64,000 bases of DNA from Microbacterium yannicii (lineage in GTDB: Bacteria > Actinomycetota > Actinomycetes > Actinomycetales > Microbacteriaceae), in the NCBI RefSeq assembly GCF_024055635.1, contig NZ_JAMXMB010000010.1, positions 116,120 through 180,119 on the forward strand, given 5' to 3'. Position 1 is the first letter of the stretch. Each line of letters begins with the position of its first letter. Under the pieces are notes generated by a model, which had not been told where the DNA came from, ran no database searches, and saw only the letters and a program-made list of their open reading frames with translations. Shown piece by piece: positions 25,377 through 34,700 of this stretch. A program made the position numbers and the translations under genes.

Positions 25377-26831
25377 GTGGCAGACGACGAGACCCCTGGC
25401 GACGGACCCAGCCCCGAGGACGACTTCCAGGAGCTCATCCGCCGGCTTTTCGGTGGTTCCGCGGGCGAGGTCGATCCGGAGCAGCTTTCACGACTCTCCG
25501 GCATGAACATCGATCCGGCCATGATGCAGGCGGTCATGCGCCAGCTGCAGGGCGCGTTCGAGAACGCCGACGAGAGCGGCATCTCGTGGGACATGGCGAA
25601 GCGCCAGGCGCTGCACATCGCCAACCAGGAGGGCCTCGGCGTCACCGCCGGCCAGCGCACCGATCTCGATCAGGCGTTCTCCCTGGCGACCCTGTGGCTG
25701 AGCGAGGCGACCACCATCTCGGACCTGCCCGCTCCGCCGGTGACGCTGACGCGCGGCGCCTGGGTCGAAGCCACCCTCCCGGTATGGGAGGAGCTCGCCG
25801 CCCCCGTCGCCACGAGCATCGCCGATGCGCTCACGACCGCGCTGAGCGAGCAGGCACCCGAAGACATGCAGGGGCTCGTGCAGGGGGCGGGACGCCTCAT
25901 GCGCACGGTCGGCGGCTCGCTGTTCGCGTCGCAGCTCGGGCAGGTGGTCGGCAACCTCTCCAAGGAGGTCGTGAGCGGTGGTGACGTCGGCATCCCGCTC
26001 ATGCCGGACGGTGAGGCCGCCATCCTCCCCCAGAACTTCGCCGATTTCGGGCGCGACCTGGAGGTCCCCGACGACCAGCTCGCCCTCTACGCGGCCACGC
26101 GCGAGCTCGCTCACGCGCGCCTGTTCCGCCACGCCCGATGGCTTCGCCTGCACGTGATCTCGCAGGTGACCGACTTCGCGCGAGGCGTGCACGTCGACAC
26201 CGACGCGCTCGAAGATCTCGCCACACGATTCGACCCGTCCGAGCCGGAGGAGCTCCGCAGGGCGATCGAGAGCGGCGCGCTGCTGCCGGCACGCTCCGAG
26301 GCGCAGGACGCGGCCCTCGCCCGCCTCGAGAACCTGCTCGCGACCATCGAGGGCTGGGTCGAGGTCGTCACCGAGGATGCGACGTCGCGGCTGCCCGCAG
26401 CGCAGCGCATCTCCGAGGCGGTGCGCCGCCGTCGCGCGGTCGGCGGCCCCGCGGAACGCGCGCTCGGCTCGCTGGTGGGGCTCGAGATCCGCCCCCGCCG
26501 CATGCGCGAGGCCGCAGCGATGTGGCGGGCGGTGACGGATGCCGTCGGCCCCGCCGCGCGCGACGCCCTGTGGGACTACCCCGACCTCATGCCTGCTGCC
26601 TCCGACATCGACGATCCCGCCGCTCTCGTCGCCCGCCTCGAGGCGCGGGCGCGCGGCGAAGAGCCCGTGCCCGATGAGATGGACGACGCGCTCGCGCGCC
26701 TGCTGGCCGGCGAAGAGCTCGGCGAGTCCGCGGCCGAGGACGGATCCGCCGCCCCTGCGTCTCCTGAGGGGCCGGACGCCTCCGAGGACGACGGCGGGAG
26801 CAGCACGCCTGACGATCACCGTCCGGTGTGA
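25377..26831 (+). CDS. zinc-dependent metalloprotease-family protein (DUF2342)
   Basis: A protein of 484 residues. The N-terminal ~90 residues are acidic and helical, the core is helical, and AATRELAHARLFRHARWL near residue 240 corresponds to the family's proposed metal site. This is not a classical HEXXH motif, and catalysis is unproven for the family. The last 60 residues are acidic and Ser/Pro-rich. GTG 25377 follows a GAAAGG purine tract. Rv3195 is the mycobacterial relative I recall. Function is unknown beyond the family label. Confidence 0.83.
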   Translation: MADDETPGDGPSPEDDFQELIRRLFGGSAGEVDPEQLSRLSGMNIDPAMMQAVMRQLQGAFENADESGISWDMAKRQALHIANQEGLGVTAGQRTDLDQAFSLATLWLSEATTISDLPAPPVTLTRGAWVEATLPVWEELAAPVATSIADALTTALSEQAPEDMQGLVQGAGRLMRTVGGSLFASQLGQVVGNLSKEVVSGGDVGIPLMPDGEAAILPQNFADFGRDLEVPDDQLALYAATRELAHARLFRHARWLRLHVISQVTDFARGVHVDTDALEDLATRFDPSEPEELRRAIESGALLPARSEAQDAALARLENLLATIEGWVEVVTEDATSRLPAAQRISEAVRRRRAVGGPAERALGSLVGLEIRPRRMREAAAMWRAVTDAVGPAARDALWDYPDLMPAASDIDDPAALVARLEARARGEEPVPDEMDDALARLLAGEELGESAAEDGSAAPASPEGPDASEDDGGSSTPDDHRPV

Positions 26832-26929
26832 CGCCTCGCGCCCGCGGCGGCCCCTCCTCCCCAGGTTGGGATGCGATCCGATCGGCGGTCGGGCCTGTGG
26901 ATACCGCCCGAACGCCGCACCCGCTGGGG

Positions 26930-26935
26930 CAGGAT
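26930..26935 (+). promoter_or_regulatory. probable -10 element
   Basis: CAGGAT lies 7 bases before ATG 26943, matching the leaderless spacing but not the first base of TANNNT. Confidence 0.35.
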
Positions 26936-26942
26936 CGGCCGC

Positions 26943-27809
26943 ATGCTGCGACTCGACCCCGCGTTTCCGCCGGTGTGGCGGACCGACACCGCCCTCCAGT
27001 TCGGCTCCGAACCGGTCGGGATCCTCGATGATCCCCAGCCGTGGCAGCAGCGTGTTCTCCGCGAACTCGAGCGCGGCATCCCGGACGGCGCGTTCGTGCC
27101 TCTGGCACAGGCCTTCGGCGCCCCCGATGCCGCGGCTGCCACACGGTTCCTCACCCGCATCCGCCGTGCCCTGACGACGGACCCCGAAGTCCCGCGCCGC
27201 GTCACGCTGCACTGCGCCTCCGACGTGCCCGAGCAGCAACGCGACGCCGTTGGCACGGGCCTGGCCGCGGCCGGCTACGACGTCGGGACGGCTCACCGCT
27301 TCGACCCGGTCGGGATCTCAGGCAGGGATGCCGCGGCGGTGGTGTTCGTCGTGCACCGGCTCGTCGCGCCCGGCACCGCCTCCGGCCTCATGGCGGCAGA
27401 CGTCCCTCACGTTCCGGTGGCCCTGACCGGCTCGGGGGCCGAGGTGGGGCCGTTCGTGAAGCCCGGGAGCACGGCGTGCCTCGCCTGCGTCGCCGCGCAG
27501 CGCCGCGACGACGACCCGTCATGGCCGGCGGTCGCGGCGCAGCTGCTGGGGCGCCCGGTCGAGACCGAGCCGGCGGTGCTCTGGGAGGCGGGCATCGTCG
27601 CCGGACGGCTCATCGCGGACCGGGCGCGGAACCCCTCGGCGTCGCGGACGCGGTCGGTGATCCTGCGCGCCGGCTCCCTCCACCGGAACGTGCGGTCGCA
27701 CCGCCCGCACGCAGAGTGCCGCTGCCGATCTCTCGGAGGAACCGCGACGGCTGCCGCTCCCGTACGCCTCGAGACCACGTCAGCGACAGCGTTCGCCCGG
27801 CTCGCGTGA
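26943..27809 (+). CDS. cyclodehydratase-like (E1/ThiF-related, TOMM-type) protein
   Basis: A protein of 288 residues resembling the proteins annotated as 'bacteriocin biosynthesis cyclodehydratase domain', an E1-like fold without an obvious ATP site. Four cysteines could bind Zn: STACLACVAAQRRDDDP (Cys-X2-Cys) and HAECRCRS (Cys-X-Cys). In true azole synthetases the E1-like domain binds a leader peptide and pairs with YcaO. No YcaO, precursor peptide or dehydrogenase gene is present here, and the position matches mycobacterial Rv3196 (from memory), so it is probably a housekeeping relative. Its 3' end overlaps the convergent uvrD2-like gene by 200 bases. Confidence 0.7.
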   Translation: MLRLDPAFPPVWRTDTALQFGSEPVGILDDPQPWQQRVLRELERGIPDGAFVPLAQAFGAPDAAAATRFLTRIRRALTTDPEVPRRVTLHCASDVPEQQRDAVGTGLAAAGYDVGTAHRFDPVGISGRDAAAVVFVVHRLVAPGTASGLMAADVPHVPVALTGSGAEVGPFVKPGSTACLACVAAQRRDDDPSWPAVAAQLLGRPVETEPAVLWEAGIVAGRLIADRARNPSASRTRSVILRAGSLHRNVRSHRPHAECRCRSLGGTATAAAPVRLETTSATAFARLA

Positions 27810-29385
27810 TGCCGACGTATGCCAGCCGCCGCTCCTCGTCGACCTGCTCGAACGTCGTGGCGTACGAGATCGGCAGCAGCCCCTCAGCCACGCCGATCAG
27901 GTGCACGTGCTCCCATTCCAGGCCCTTCGCCGCGTGCAGCGTGGCCAGGGTCACCGTCCGCATCGCCGGCTCGTCGTGCACCTTCGCCCTGGCCGTGAGC
28001 TCGTCCGTGAAGGCGCGCAGCGTCGTGCCGGCCGGCGCCTCCTGCGCGAGGCGCAGCAGTGCGGCGCGGGCCTCCCAGGCGTCGCGCAGGGCTCCGCCGG
28101 CCTCCGGCGGGTCGTCGGTGAGGCCGCGGGAGCGCAGGATGTCTCGCACCGTGTCGACGAAGCCGCTCTCGATGGGGGCGACCGACGCCGCCCGCAGCTC
28201 CATCACGGCCTGCCGCACCTCGGGCATGTCGAAGAAGCGCCGACCCCCGAGCACCGTCGTGGCGATGCCGGCGTCCGCGAGCGCCGCAACCAGTTCCGCG
28301 GACTGCGCGTGCGAGCGATAGAGCACCGCGATGTGGCCGGGATCGGCACCGGCGGCGATCTGCGCGCCGATCTGGGCCGCGACAGCACGCGCCTCCGCGC
28401 GGTCGTCCTCGAACGCCGTCACGGTGGGTACCGGCGGCGCGGGCTCCGCGGATCGCGAGGCTGCCGCCGTCAGGTGCAGTGCCCCCGGCCGCCCGCGCAT
28501 CAGTTCGTTCGCGACAGCGAGGATCGGCGGATCCGATCGGTAGTTCGTCTCGAGTCGCACGACCCGCGCCCCTTCGAACCGCGTCGGGAAGTCGAGGAGG
28601 AAGGAGGCGTCGGCACCCGCGAACGAATAGATCGTCTGACTCGCATCGCCCACCACGCAGATGTCGCGCCGGTCCCCGAGCCACAGCTCGAGCAGACGGT
28701 TCTGCAGCGGTGACACGTCCTGGAACTCGTCCACCGTGAAATGGCGGTACTGCTCGCGCACCGCCTTGGCGACCTGCGGCTCGGCCTCGAGCATGCCCGC
28801 GCACGCGAGGAGGACGTCCTCGAAGTCGAGCTGCCGCCGCTCGTCCTTGAGCTTCTCGTAGGCATGCTGCAGCGCCACGACGCGATCCACGCCGAGCCGC
28901 CCCACCCCGTTCGGGCGGGCCTCGACGTAGCCGTCGACGCTGAGCATCGAGACCTTGCGCCACTCGATGTCGGACGCCACGTCGCGCAGCGTGGCCCGGT
29001 CGGGAGAGAGGCCGATGCCGTCGGCCGCGTGAGCGAGCAGCCGCACCTTGTTGTCGACGATGCCCGGGGCGCTGTCTCCTGCGAGCGTCGGCCAGAAGAA
29101 GTTGAGCTGGGCCAGCGCCGCGGCGTGGAACGTGCGCGCCGCCACGCCGGCCACGCCCATGGTGCGCAGCCGGCCGCGCATCTCGCCCGCGGCCTTCGTC
29201 GTGAAGGTGACGGCCATCACACGGCCTGGCGAGTAGGCCCCCGTGTCGACGCCGTGGGCGATGCGGTGCGTGATGACGCGGGTCTTGCCGGTGCCGGCGC
29301 CGGCCAGCACGACGACGGGTCCTCGCAGCGCGGTGACCGCCTCCCGCTGGTGCTCGTCGAGCCCAGCGAGCGCGTCGGTGCTCAT
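27610..29385 (-). CDS. uvrD2: UvrD/Rep-family DNA helicase (UvrD2-like)
   Basis: A superfamily 1A helicase of 591 residues. The motifs are: I AGAGTGKTRVITHRI; II VDEFQDVSPLQNRLLEL; III GDASQTIYSFAGAD; IV LETNYRSDPPIL; V TLHAAKGLEWEHVHLIG; VI EERRLAYVGITRA. It unwinds DNA 3'-to-5' in repair. Mycobacterial UvrD2 is ~700 residues with C-terminal HRDC and tetracysteine domains; here only a basic, Gly/Ser-rich tail of ~35 residues follows motif VI, so those domains are absent. The ATG overlaps the nudC stop by 4 bases, an operon order that also matches M. tuberculosis. The last 200 bases overlap the opposing gene. Confidence 0.9.
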   Translation of the reverse strand: MSTDALAGLDEHQREAVTALRGPVVVLAGAGTGKTRVITHRIAHGVDTGAYSPGRVMAVTFTTKAAGEMRGRLRTMGVAGVAARTFHAAALAQLNFFWPTLAGDSAPGIVDNKVRLLAHAADGIGLSPDRATLRDVASDIEWRKVSMLSVDGYVEARPNGVGRLGVDRVVALQHAYEKLKDERRQLDFEDVLLACAGMLEAEPQVAKAVREQYRHFTVDEFQDVSPLQNRLLELWLGDRRDICVVGDASQTIYSFAGADASFLLDFPTRFEGARVVRLETNYRSDPPILAVANELMRGRPGALHLTAAASRSAEPAPPVPTVTAFEDDRAEARAVAAQIGAQIAAGADPGHIAVLYRSHAQSAELVAALADAGIATTVLGGRRFFDMPEVRQAVMELRAASVAPIESGFVDTVRDILRSRGLTDDPPEAGGALRDAWEARAALLRLAQEAPAGTTLRAFTDELTARAKVHDEPAMRTVTLATLHAAKGLEWEHVHLIGVAEGLLPISYATTFEQVDEERRLAYVGITRAGRTLSLTWSRGVRERQPSRFLREIGSGTLRAGGATARSGGGSRRAGSPTASATPRGSAPGPR

Positions 29386-30296
29386 GGCCGCTCCGCATGC
29401 CAGTCGGCGATGAGGCGGTGCGCGATGGAGGCAGGGCCGGGCAGCACGACATCGCCGCCGCCGGCCAGCGCCGTGCCGATCTCGTCGCGTGTGAACCAGC
29501 GGACCGCGGCGATCTCCTCACCATCCGCCTCCGCGGCGGCGTCGTCGAGCGCTGAAGCGAGGAAGCCGACCATGAGCGACCGGGGATACGGCCATGCCTG
29601 CGAGCCCTGGTACGAGACCACGCCGACGTCGACGCCCGATTCCTCCGCCACCTCCCGGCGCACCGCCGCCTCGAGCGACTCGCCCGCCTCGACGAACCCG
29701 GCGAAGCACGAGAAGCGGTCGGCACCCCACAGCGCGTTGGAGCCCAGGAGCAGCAGATCGGGATCGACTGCGCTCGTGATCGCCACGATCACGGCGGGGT
29801 CGGTGCGGGGGAAGTGCTGGCGACCGCAGTGCGGGCACTTGCGCGACCACCCGCTGTCGCCGAGGTTCGTCAGCGTGCCGCACGCGGGGCAGAACGGGGC
29901 GTCCAGCAGCCACCGCCCGAGGCTCAGCGCTTCGACGAAGGCGCCGGCATCCGCCGGGGAGAGCGCGGCGCCCACGGCGCGCAGTCCCGCCCAGCCCGCC
30001 GGGGCGGCGAACAGTTCCTCCTCCTGGGCTGCGAACACGGCGGCGAGCAGAGCGCCCCCGTCCTCGCCGCGACCGAGAAAGGCCCACTCGGCTCCGGCAG
30101 GTACCTCAGCAGCCACGCTCCAGAACAGCGCATCGGGTGCGGCCAGTGGTGCCGCGTCGCCGACGATGACGAGCACGCGAGTGGCGGCATCCGCCCGGGA
30201 CACCTCGATGAGATCGGGGGTGAGACGCTCTGCGGCAGCGCGATCGAGACCGGGACGTGCCAGCGGAGGGATGCTCGTACTGTCGGGCGCCGTCAT
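29382..30296 (-). CDS. nudC: NADH pyrophosphatase / RNA NAD-decapping Nudix hydrolase
   Basis: A protein of 304 residues. It has an N-terminal domain, a zinc ribbon with two CxxC pairs (FCPACGTLTN and KCPHCGRQHF) and a C-terminal Nudix domain: GFVEAGESLEAAVRREVAEE matches GX5EX7REUXEE. The NADH specificity motif SQPWPFPxS reads SQAWPYPRS here, a mild variant. It hydrolyses NADH to NMNH and AMP, and in other bacteria removes NAD caps from RNA. ATG 30296 is chosen over longer in-frame options because the upstream part is unconserved and GGAG lies 9 bases before. It is coupled to uvrD2. Confidence 0.9.
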   Translation of the reverse strand: MTAPDSTSIPPLARPGLDRAAAERLTPDLIEVSRADAATRVLVIVGDAAPLAAPDALFWSVAAEVPAGAEWAFLGRGEDGGALLAAVFAAQEEELFAAPAGWAGLRAVGAALSPADAGAFVEALSLGRWLLDAPFCPACGTLTNLGDSGWSRKCPHCGRQHFPRTDPAVIVAITSAVDPDLLLLGSNALWGADRFSCFAGFVEAGESLEAAVRREVAEESGVDVGVVSYQGSQAWPYPRSLMVGFLASALDDAAAEADGEEIAAVRWFTRDEIGTALAGGGDVVLPGPASIAHRLIADWHAERP

Positions 30297-30362
30297 CGGA
30301 ACATGCTCCGCTTCGTCGTTCAGGGCCGGGCGTGGCGCGGGGACGGACGAGCGCGACCGACC

Positions 30363-30368
30363 TACCCT
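30363..30368 (+). promoter_or_regulatory. -10 element, leaderless promoter
   Basis: TACCCT ends 6 bases before the ATG at 30375. Confidence 0.55.
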
Positions 30369-30374
30369 GGGCAC

Positions 30375-31733
30375 ATGGCACGCTCACCCCTCACTCTAGC
30401 CGCGTCGGTCACGTCGGCTCTGCCGCGGGTCGGGGTCGTCGGGGTCGGAGCCCTCACGGAGGGATCGACCGGCCGCTACGACGCCGCCGTCGCCGACCTG
30501 GACGACGGCCGGCGCGTCGTCGTGCGCGTTCCGGCCGACCCGTCGGCAGCGCCCGAGCTCGCCGCCGAGGCGCGTGCGCTCCGCGCACTCACCCCGGGCG
30601 TCCGCGGGCTGCTCCCGTTCCGCGCGCCGGAGCTGCTCGGTGAGGCGGGCCTGGGCGACAGCCGCGTGGTCGTCGTCGATTTCCTCCCCGGCTACCGCGT
30701 CGATGCCGCACACCTGCCCGCCGGTCGCGGCGCGGCCACCTCCCTGGGTGCGGCACTGGCCGCCCTTCACGCCCTGCCGCATTCGATCGTCAAGGGCGAG
30801 GGACTTCCGGCCCGCACGCCAGCGCAGGTGCGTGCCGACGTCACGCGCCTGATCGACCGTGCCGTGGCGACCCGGCGGCTTCCGGTGAGCCTCGCGCACC
30901 GCTGGCATCGTGCGGTGGACGCCGACGAGCTCTGGCGCTTCGAGTCGGCCGTCATGCTCGGCGGCGCGGGTGCCGCCTCATTCCTCTTCGAGGATCTCGA
31001 CGGGGTGCCGACCGTCACCGGCCTGCTCGAATGGCATGGGCTGTCGATCGGCGACCCTGCCACCGACCTGCAGTGGCTCGCGTCGGCGCCCGAAGCCGCG
31101 GATGACGTGTACGCCGCCTACGTCGCCGCAAGCGGCCGCGCCCCCGACGCGCGTGGCCGCGAGCGCGCCCGACTGTACGCGGAGCTCGAATTCGCGAAGT
31201 GGCTGGTGCACGGGCACGACGTCGACCGCGAAGACATCGTCAGCGACGCCGTGGAGCTCCTGGAGTCGCTGGCCACAGGAGTCGCCGGTGACGACATCGT
31301 GTCGGATGCCGCGCTCGACGTCGACGACGCCATCGCGCTTCTCGAGCGGACGCCCGGTGCCGCGGCGCCGACCGTCGACACGTCGATGCAGACCGATGCA
31401 TACGACCCGGAGGAGCTCGCGCAGTGGGTCGCCGATGAGCCGACCGATACCGGCCCTGTCGATCGGAGCGCCGGGAGGTTCGACACCGAGGAGCTCACCG
31501 AGGCGGACCTGGCGGCCTTCCGCGACGAGGCCCGTGCCGGCGCGGGCGCGGGCTCACCGTCTCCGGAGGCGCCGCACGCCTCCGACGACGTCTCGACCGC
31601 GCCGATCGCCCTTCCGCATCTGTCCCCCGCGCCGTTCCCCCTCGGGGCCGACCGCGAAGACATCGCCGGAACGGATGCCGCCGAGGCGGAGCGCGCCTCC
31701 GAGGCGGCGCTGCGTCGCTGGCGGGCCGAGTGA
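30375..31733 (+). CDS. phosphotransferase (APH)-fold protein, apparently catalytically degenerate
   Basis: A protein of 452 residues. Residues 1-310 resemble the aminoglycoside/macrolide phosphotransferase fold: VVVRVPAD with upstream lobe strands, LGAALAALHALPH, and GLLEWHGLSIGDPATDLQWL, which matches the DFG-equivalent IDWxxxxxGDPxxDLA. The catalytic HGDxxxxN loop expected about 25 residues before that reads SAVMLGGAGAASFLFED, with no His-Gly-Asp and no Asn. It is therefore probably a pseudokinase. The last ~140 residues are an acidic, Ala/Asp/Glu-rich tail. Resistance should not be inferred from the family name. Confidence 0.72.
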   Translation: MARSPLTLAASVTSALPRVGVVGVGALTEGSTGRYDAAVADLDDGRRVVVRVPADPSAAPELAAEARALRALTPGVRGLLPFRAPELLGEAGLGDSRVVVVDFLPGYRVDAAHLPAGRGAATSLGAALAALHALPHSIVKGEGLPARTPAQVRADVTRLIDRAVATRRLPVSLAHRWHRAVDADELWRFESAVMLGGAGAASFLFEDLDGVPTVTGLLEWHGLSIGDPATDLQWLASAPEAADDVYAAYVAASGRAPDARGRERARLYAELEFAKWLVHGHDVDREDIVSDAVELLESLATGVAGDDIVSDAALDVDDAIALLERTPGAAAPTVDTSMQTDAYDPEELAQWVADEPTDTGPVDRSAGRFDTEELTEADLAAFRDEARAGAGAGSPSPEAPHASDDVSTAPIALPHLSPAPFPLGADREDIAGTDAAEAERASEAALRRWRAE

Positions 31734-31754
31734 TCCTGCGCGCTCCGTGCTGAC

Positions 31755-31783
31755 ATCGCCGGCTCTGGCCGCCGGCCGGCGAT
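31755..31783. terminator. convergent hairpin between the APH-like gene and adnB
   Basis: A 9-bp perfect stem (ATCGCCGGC / GCCGGCGAT) with an 11-base loop in the 56-base gap between two convergent stops. No T-run. Confidence 0.45.
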
Positions 31784-31789
31784 ACAGCG

Positions 31790-34700
31790 TCAGCCGCGGA
31801 GGATGACGTCCTCCGCGACGTAGTAGAGCGCGACGTCGATCTCGTCGAGGGGCACGCCGTGCTTCGCGTGGTAGGCCCGGCGGTAGAGCTCGAGCTGCAG
31901 CATCCGCTCGTCCTTCTCGGCGGGCGTGCGCGGAGCGACGCCGGTCTTCCAATCGACGATCTCGATCCTGCCGTCGCGGTCTTCGCGGCGGTACACGGCA
32001 TCGAGCTTGCAGATGACGATGTGCGGCAGCCCGTCCGGTCCGATCGTGGTGAAGTCGATCTCGGTCTCGACCTCGATCGGCCGGCGCGATGCCCACTCCG
32101 ACCCGAGGAACCGCTCGCGCAGCGCCGCCAGGGCCGCGGCGTCCTCGACGGAGGCCTCGCTGTTGGACGGATCCGTGCCAGGGATCTCGTCATCGGTCTC
32201 CCACAGCGCGTCATCGAGGGAACCGCCCAGGCCTGCCCGGCCGGAGCGCTGCTCGACCCACGCGTGGAACAGCGTGCCGAGGCGGGTCTGGCGGAAGGGG
32301 CGCTCGGGCATCGGCCGCGCGATCGCTGCCAGCGTGCCGTCGAGGTCGGCGACGTACTCCTTGTAGCGTGATGCGGCGATGCGGGTGGGCGCCGTGTGGA
32401 CCGGCCGCGCGCGCCGGGCATCGCGCTCGGCGAGGAGGAGCGCAGCCTGCGGGTCGAGCACCGCGCGCGGTGCGGCGGACTCGGAACCGAGAGCGTCGTG
32501 CGCCGCGTCGACCGCGCGCGCCGCCGTCTCCACGGCCGTCCGGCGTGCTCCCAGAGGATCGATGGGCCACTGCAGCACGCGGCGGGCTCCCTGGTACGGA
32601 TCGTCGCCGACCTCGTCGTCGGTGAGCGTCACCCCCAGCGCCTCGGCGATCTCGGTGAAGAAGACGCTGCGGGATCGGGGCCGCTTGGTCCCGGACCATG
32701 TCGCACCCGTGAGAAGCAGGTGATCGCGGGCCCGGGTGACGGCGACGTAGGCCAGCCGGCGGTCCTCCTCGAGCTGACGGTTGCGGTTGGCCTCGACGAA
32801 CGTGTCGATGGCTTCCTTCAGTTCCTGCTGGGTCTGCGCGGACTGCCAGCGCAGCACGGGCAGCCATGCCGAGTCGCCGCGGAACGCGTACGGCAGCACA
32901 CCGAAGCCGAGCCACGCCTTGGTGTCACGGGGCGCGCTCGGCAGCTCGTCCTTCACCAGGCGCACCACGGCGACGGCGTCCCACTCGAGGCCCTTCGAGC
33001 CATGGATCGTGAGGAGCTGTACGACATCGTCCTCTGGAGGCTCCGTGCGCGGCGCGAACTCGTCGAGCTGCTCCGCGTGGTCGAGCCAGGCGAGGAGGCT
33101 CGACAGCGATCCGGTCTCGTCAGCGGCGAGGAAAGCGTGCACCTCGTCGACGAAGGCGCGCAGCTGCGCCGCCGCGATGCGGGCCGGCCCCCGGGACTCG
33201 TTCGCCGCGAGCTCGATGTCGAGCCTCAGCTCCAGCTCGATCAGCCGCACGAGCTCGGGGATCGGCATGCCGCTCGCCTGACGCAGTCCCGCGAAGACGG
33301 ATGCCGCATCCCGCAGCCGCTCGCGGGCCGAGGGGGTGAAGCCCGCCAGCCAGCCGTGGTCGGGCCGCTGCCGCAGGACGAAGTCGAGCGCGTCGACGAG
33401 TGAGCCGTCGTCGTCGCCGGCGCTTCCGCGAATGCGCTCGACGACTTCCGGCGCCAGCGGCTGCAGGGCGGCGTCGTGGCGCGCGAGACGACGCGACAGT
33501 GCCGCGAGCTCGCGCAGATCGGGCAGGCCGATCGCCCAGCGAGGCCCCGACAGCAGGCGGATGAGCGCCGACCCCGCGGACGGATCGCTGATCACCCTCA
33601 GCGCGCAGACCACGTCGACCACCTCGGGGGTGGAGAGCAGCCCGCCGAGGCCCAGGATGCGATGTGGGATGCCGCGGCGCCCGAGCGCGTCGCCGAAGCG
33701 GACCATGTGCTTCTTGCTGCGGAACAGGATGGCCCCGGTCGTCGGACGGCCATCCTGCGCGCGGGAGGCCCGCACGCCGGCGAACCACTCGGCCACGCGA
33801 TCGGCCTCGGTGTCGAGATCGGAATCGAACCCGAGTTCGACCACGCCTGCAGGCGCGCCCGGGCGGGGGCGCAGCTCTTCCACCGCCAGCGACGCCGATG
33901 CGGCGAGCGGCGCCAGGACCGCGTTCGCCGCCGTCAGCACGGACGCGCTGTTTCGCCAGCTCGTCAGCAGTGCGTACTGGGCGCACCCCGCGCCCGGCGA
34001 GAACGCGTCAGCGAAGCCGCCCAGATTGCCGGCGCTGGCCCCGCGCCAGCCGTAGATCGCCTGATGCGGGTCTCCGACCGCCATCACGCCGGTGCCCGCG
34101 AAGAGGGCCGCCAGGAGGTCGGTCTGCGCCACCGAGGTGTCCTGGTACTCGTCGAGGAGCACCACGCGGTACCTGTCGCGCAGCTCGTCCGCCACGACGG
34201 CGTGGCTCCGCACCACCTCGAGCGCGCCGGCGACCTGATCCGAGAAGTCGATGACACCGAGCCGCAGCTTCTCGGCGGCGTACTCGCGGGCGAGATCGGC
34301 GAGGAGGGCCAGGGCCTCGACCCGGTCGGCCGCGTCGGCCACATCCGCGTACACCGTCGTCCGCCGGTTGGTCGACGGCAGCTCGCGGACGGTGCGGAAG
34401 CGCTCGGGAAAGCCGGCGAGGGCGTCGAAGTCGACGAGGTTGTCGACGCCGTCGCGGGCGATCCGCAGCGCCGCGTCCACGATGGAGCGCACGGCTTCGC
34501 CGCGGTCTTCGAGGCGCGGGTCGTCCGATGCGAACACGACGCGACGCATGAGGAGCCACGCGGCGGATTCCGAGAGCACGGCGGCTTCGGCATCCCGTCC
34601 GATCCTCAGCGCGTGCTCGCGCACGATCTGGTCGGCGAAGCTGTTGTAGGTCGCCACCGTCGGGCGATGCAGCAGCGCGTCGTCGGACGAGTCCTGGGGC

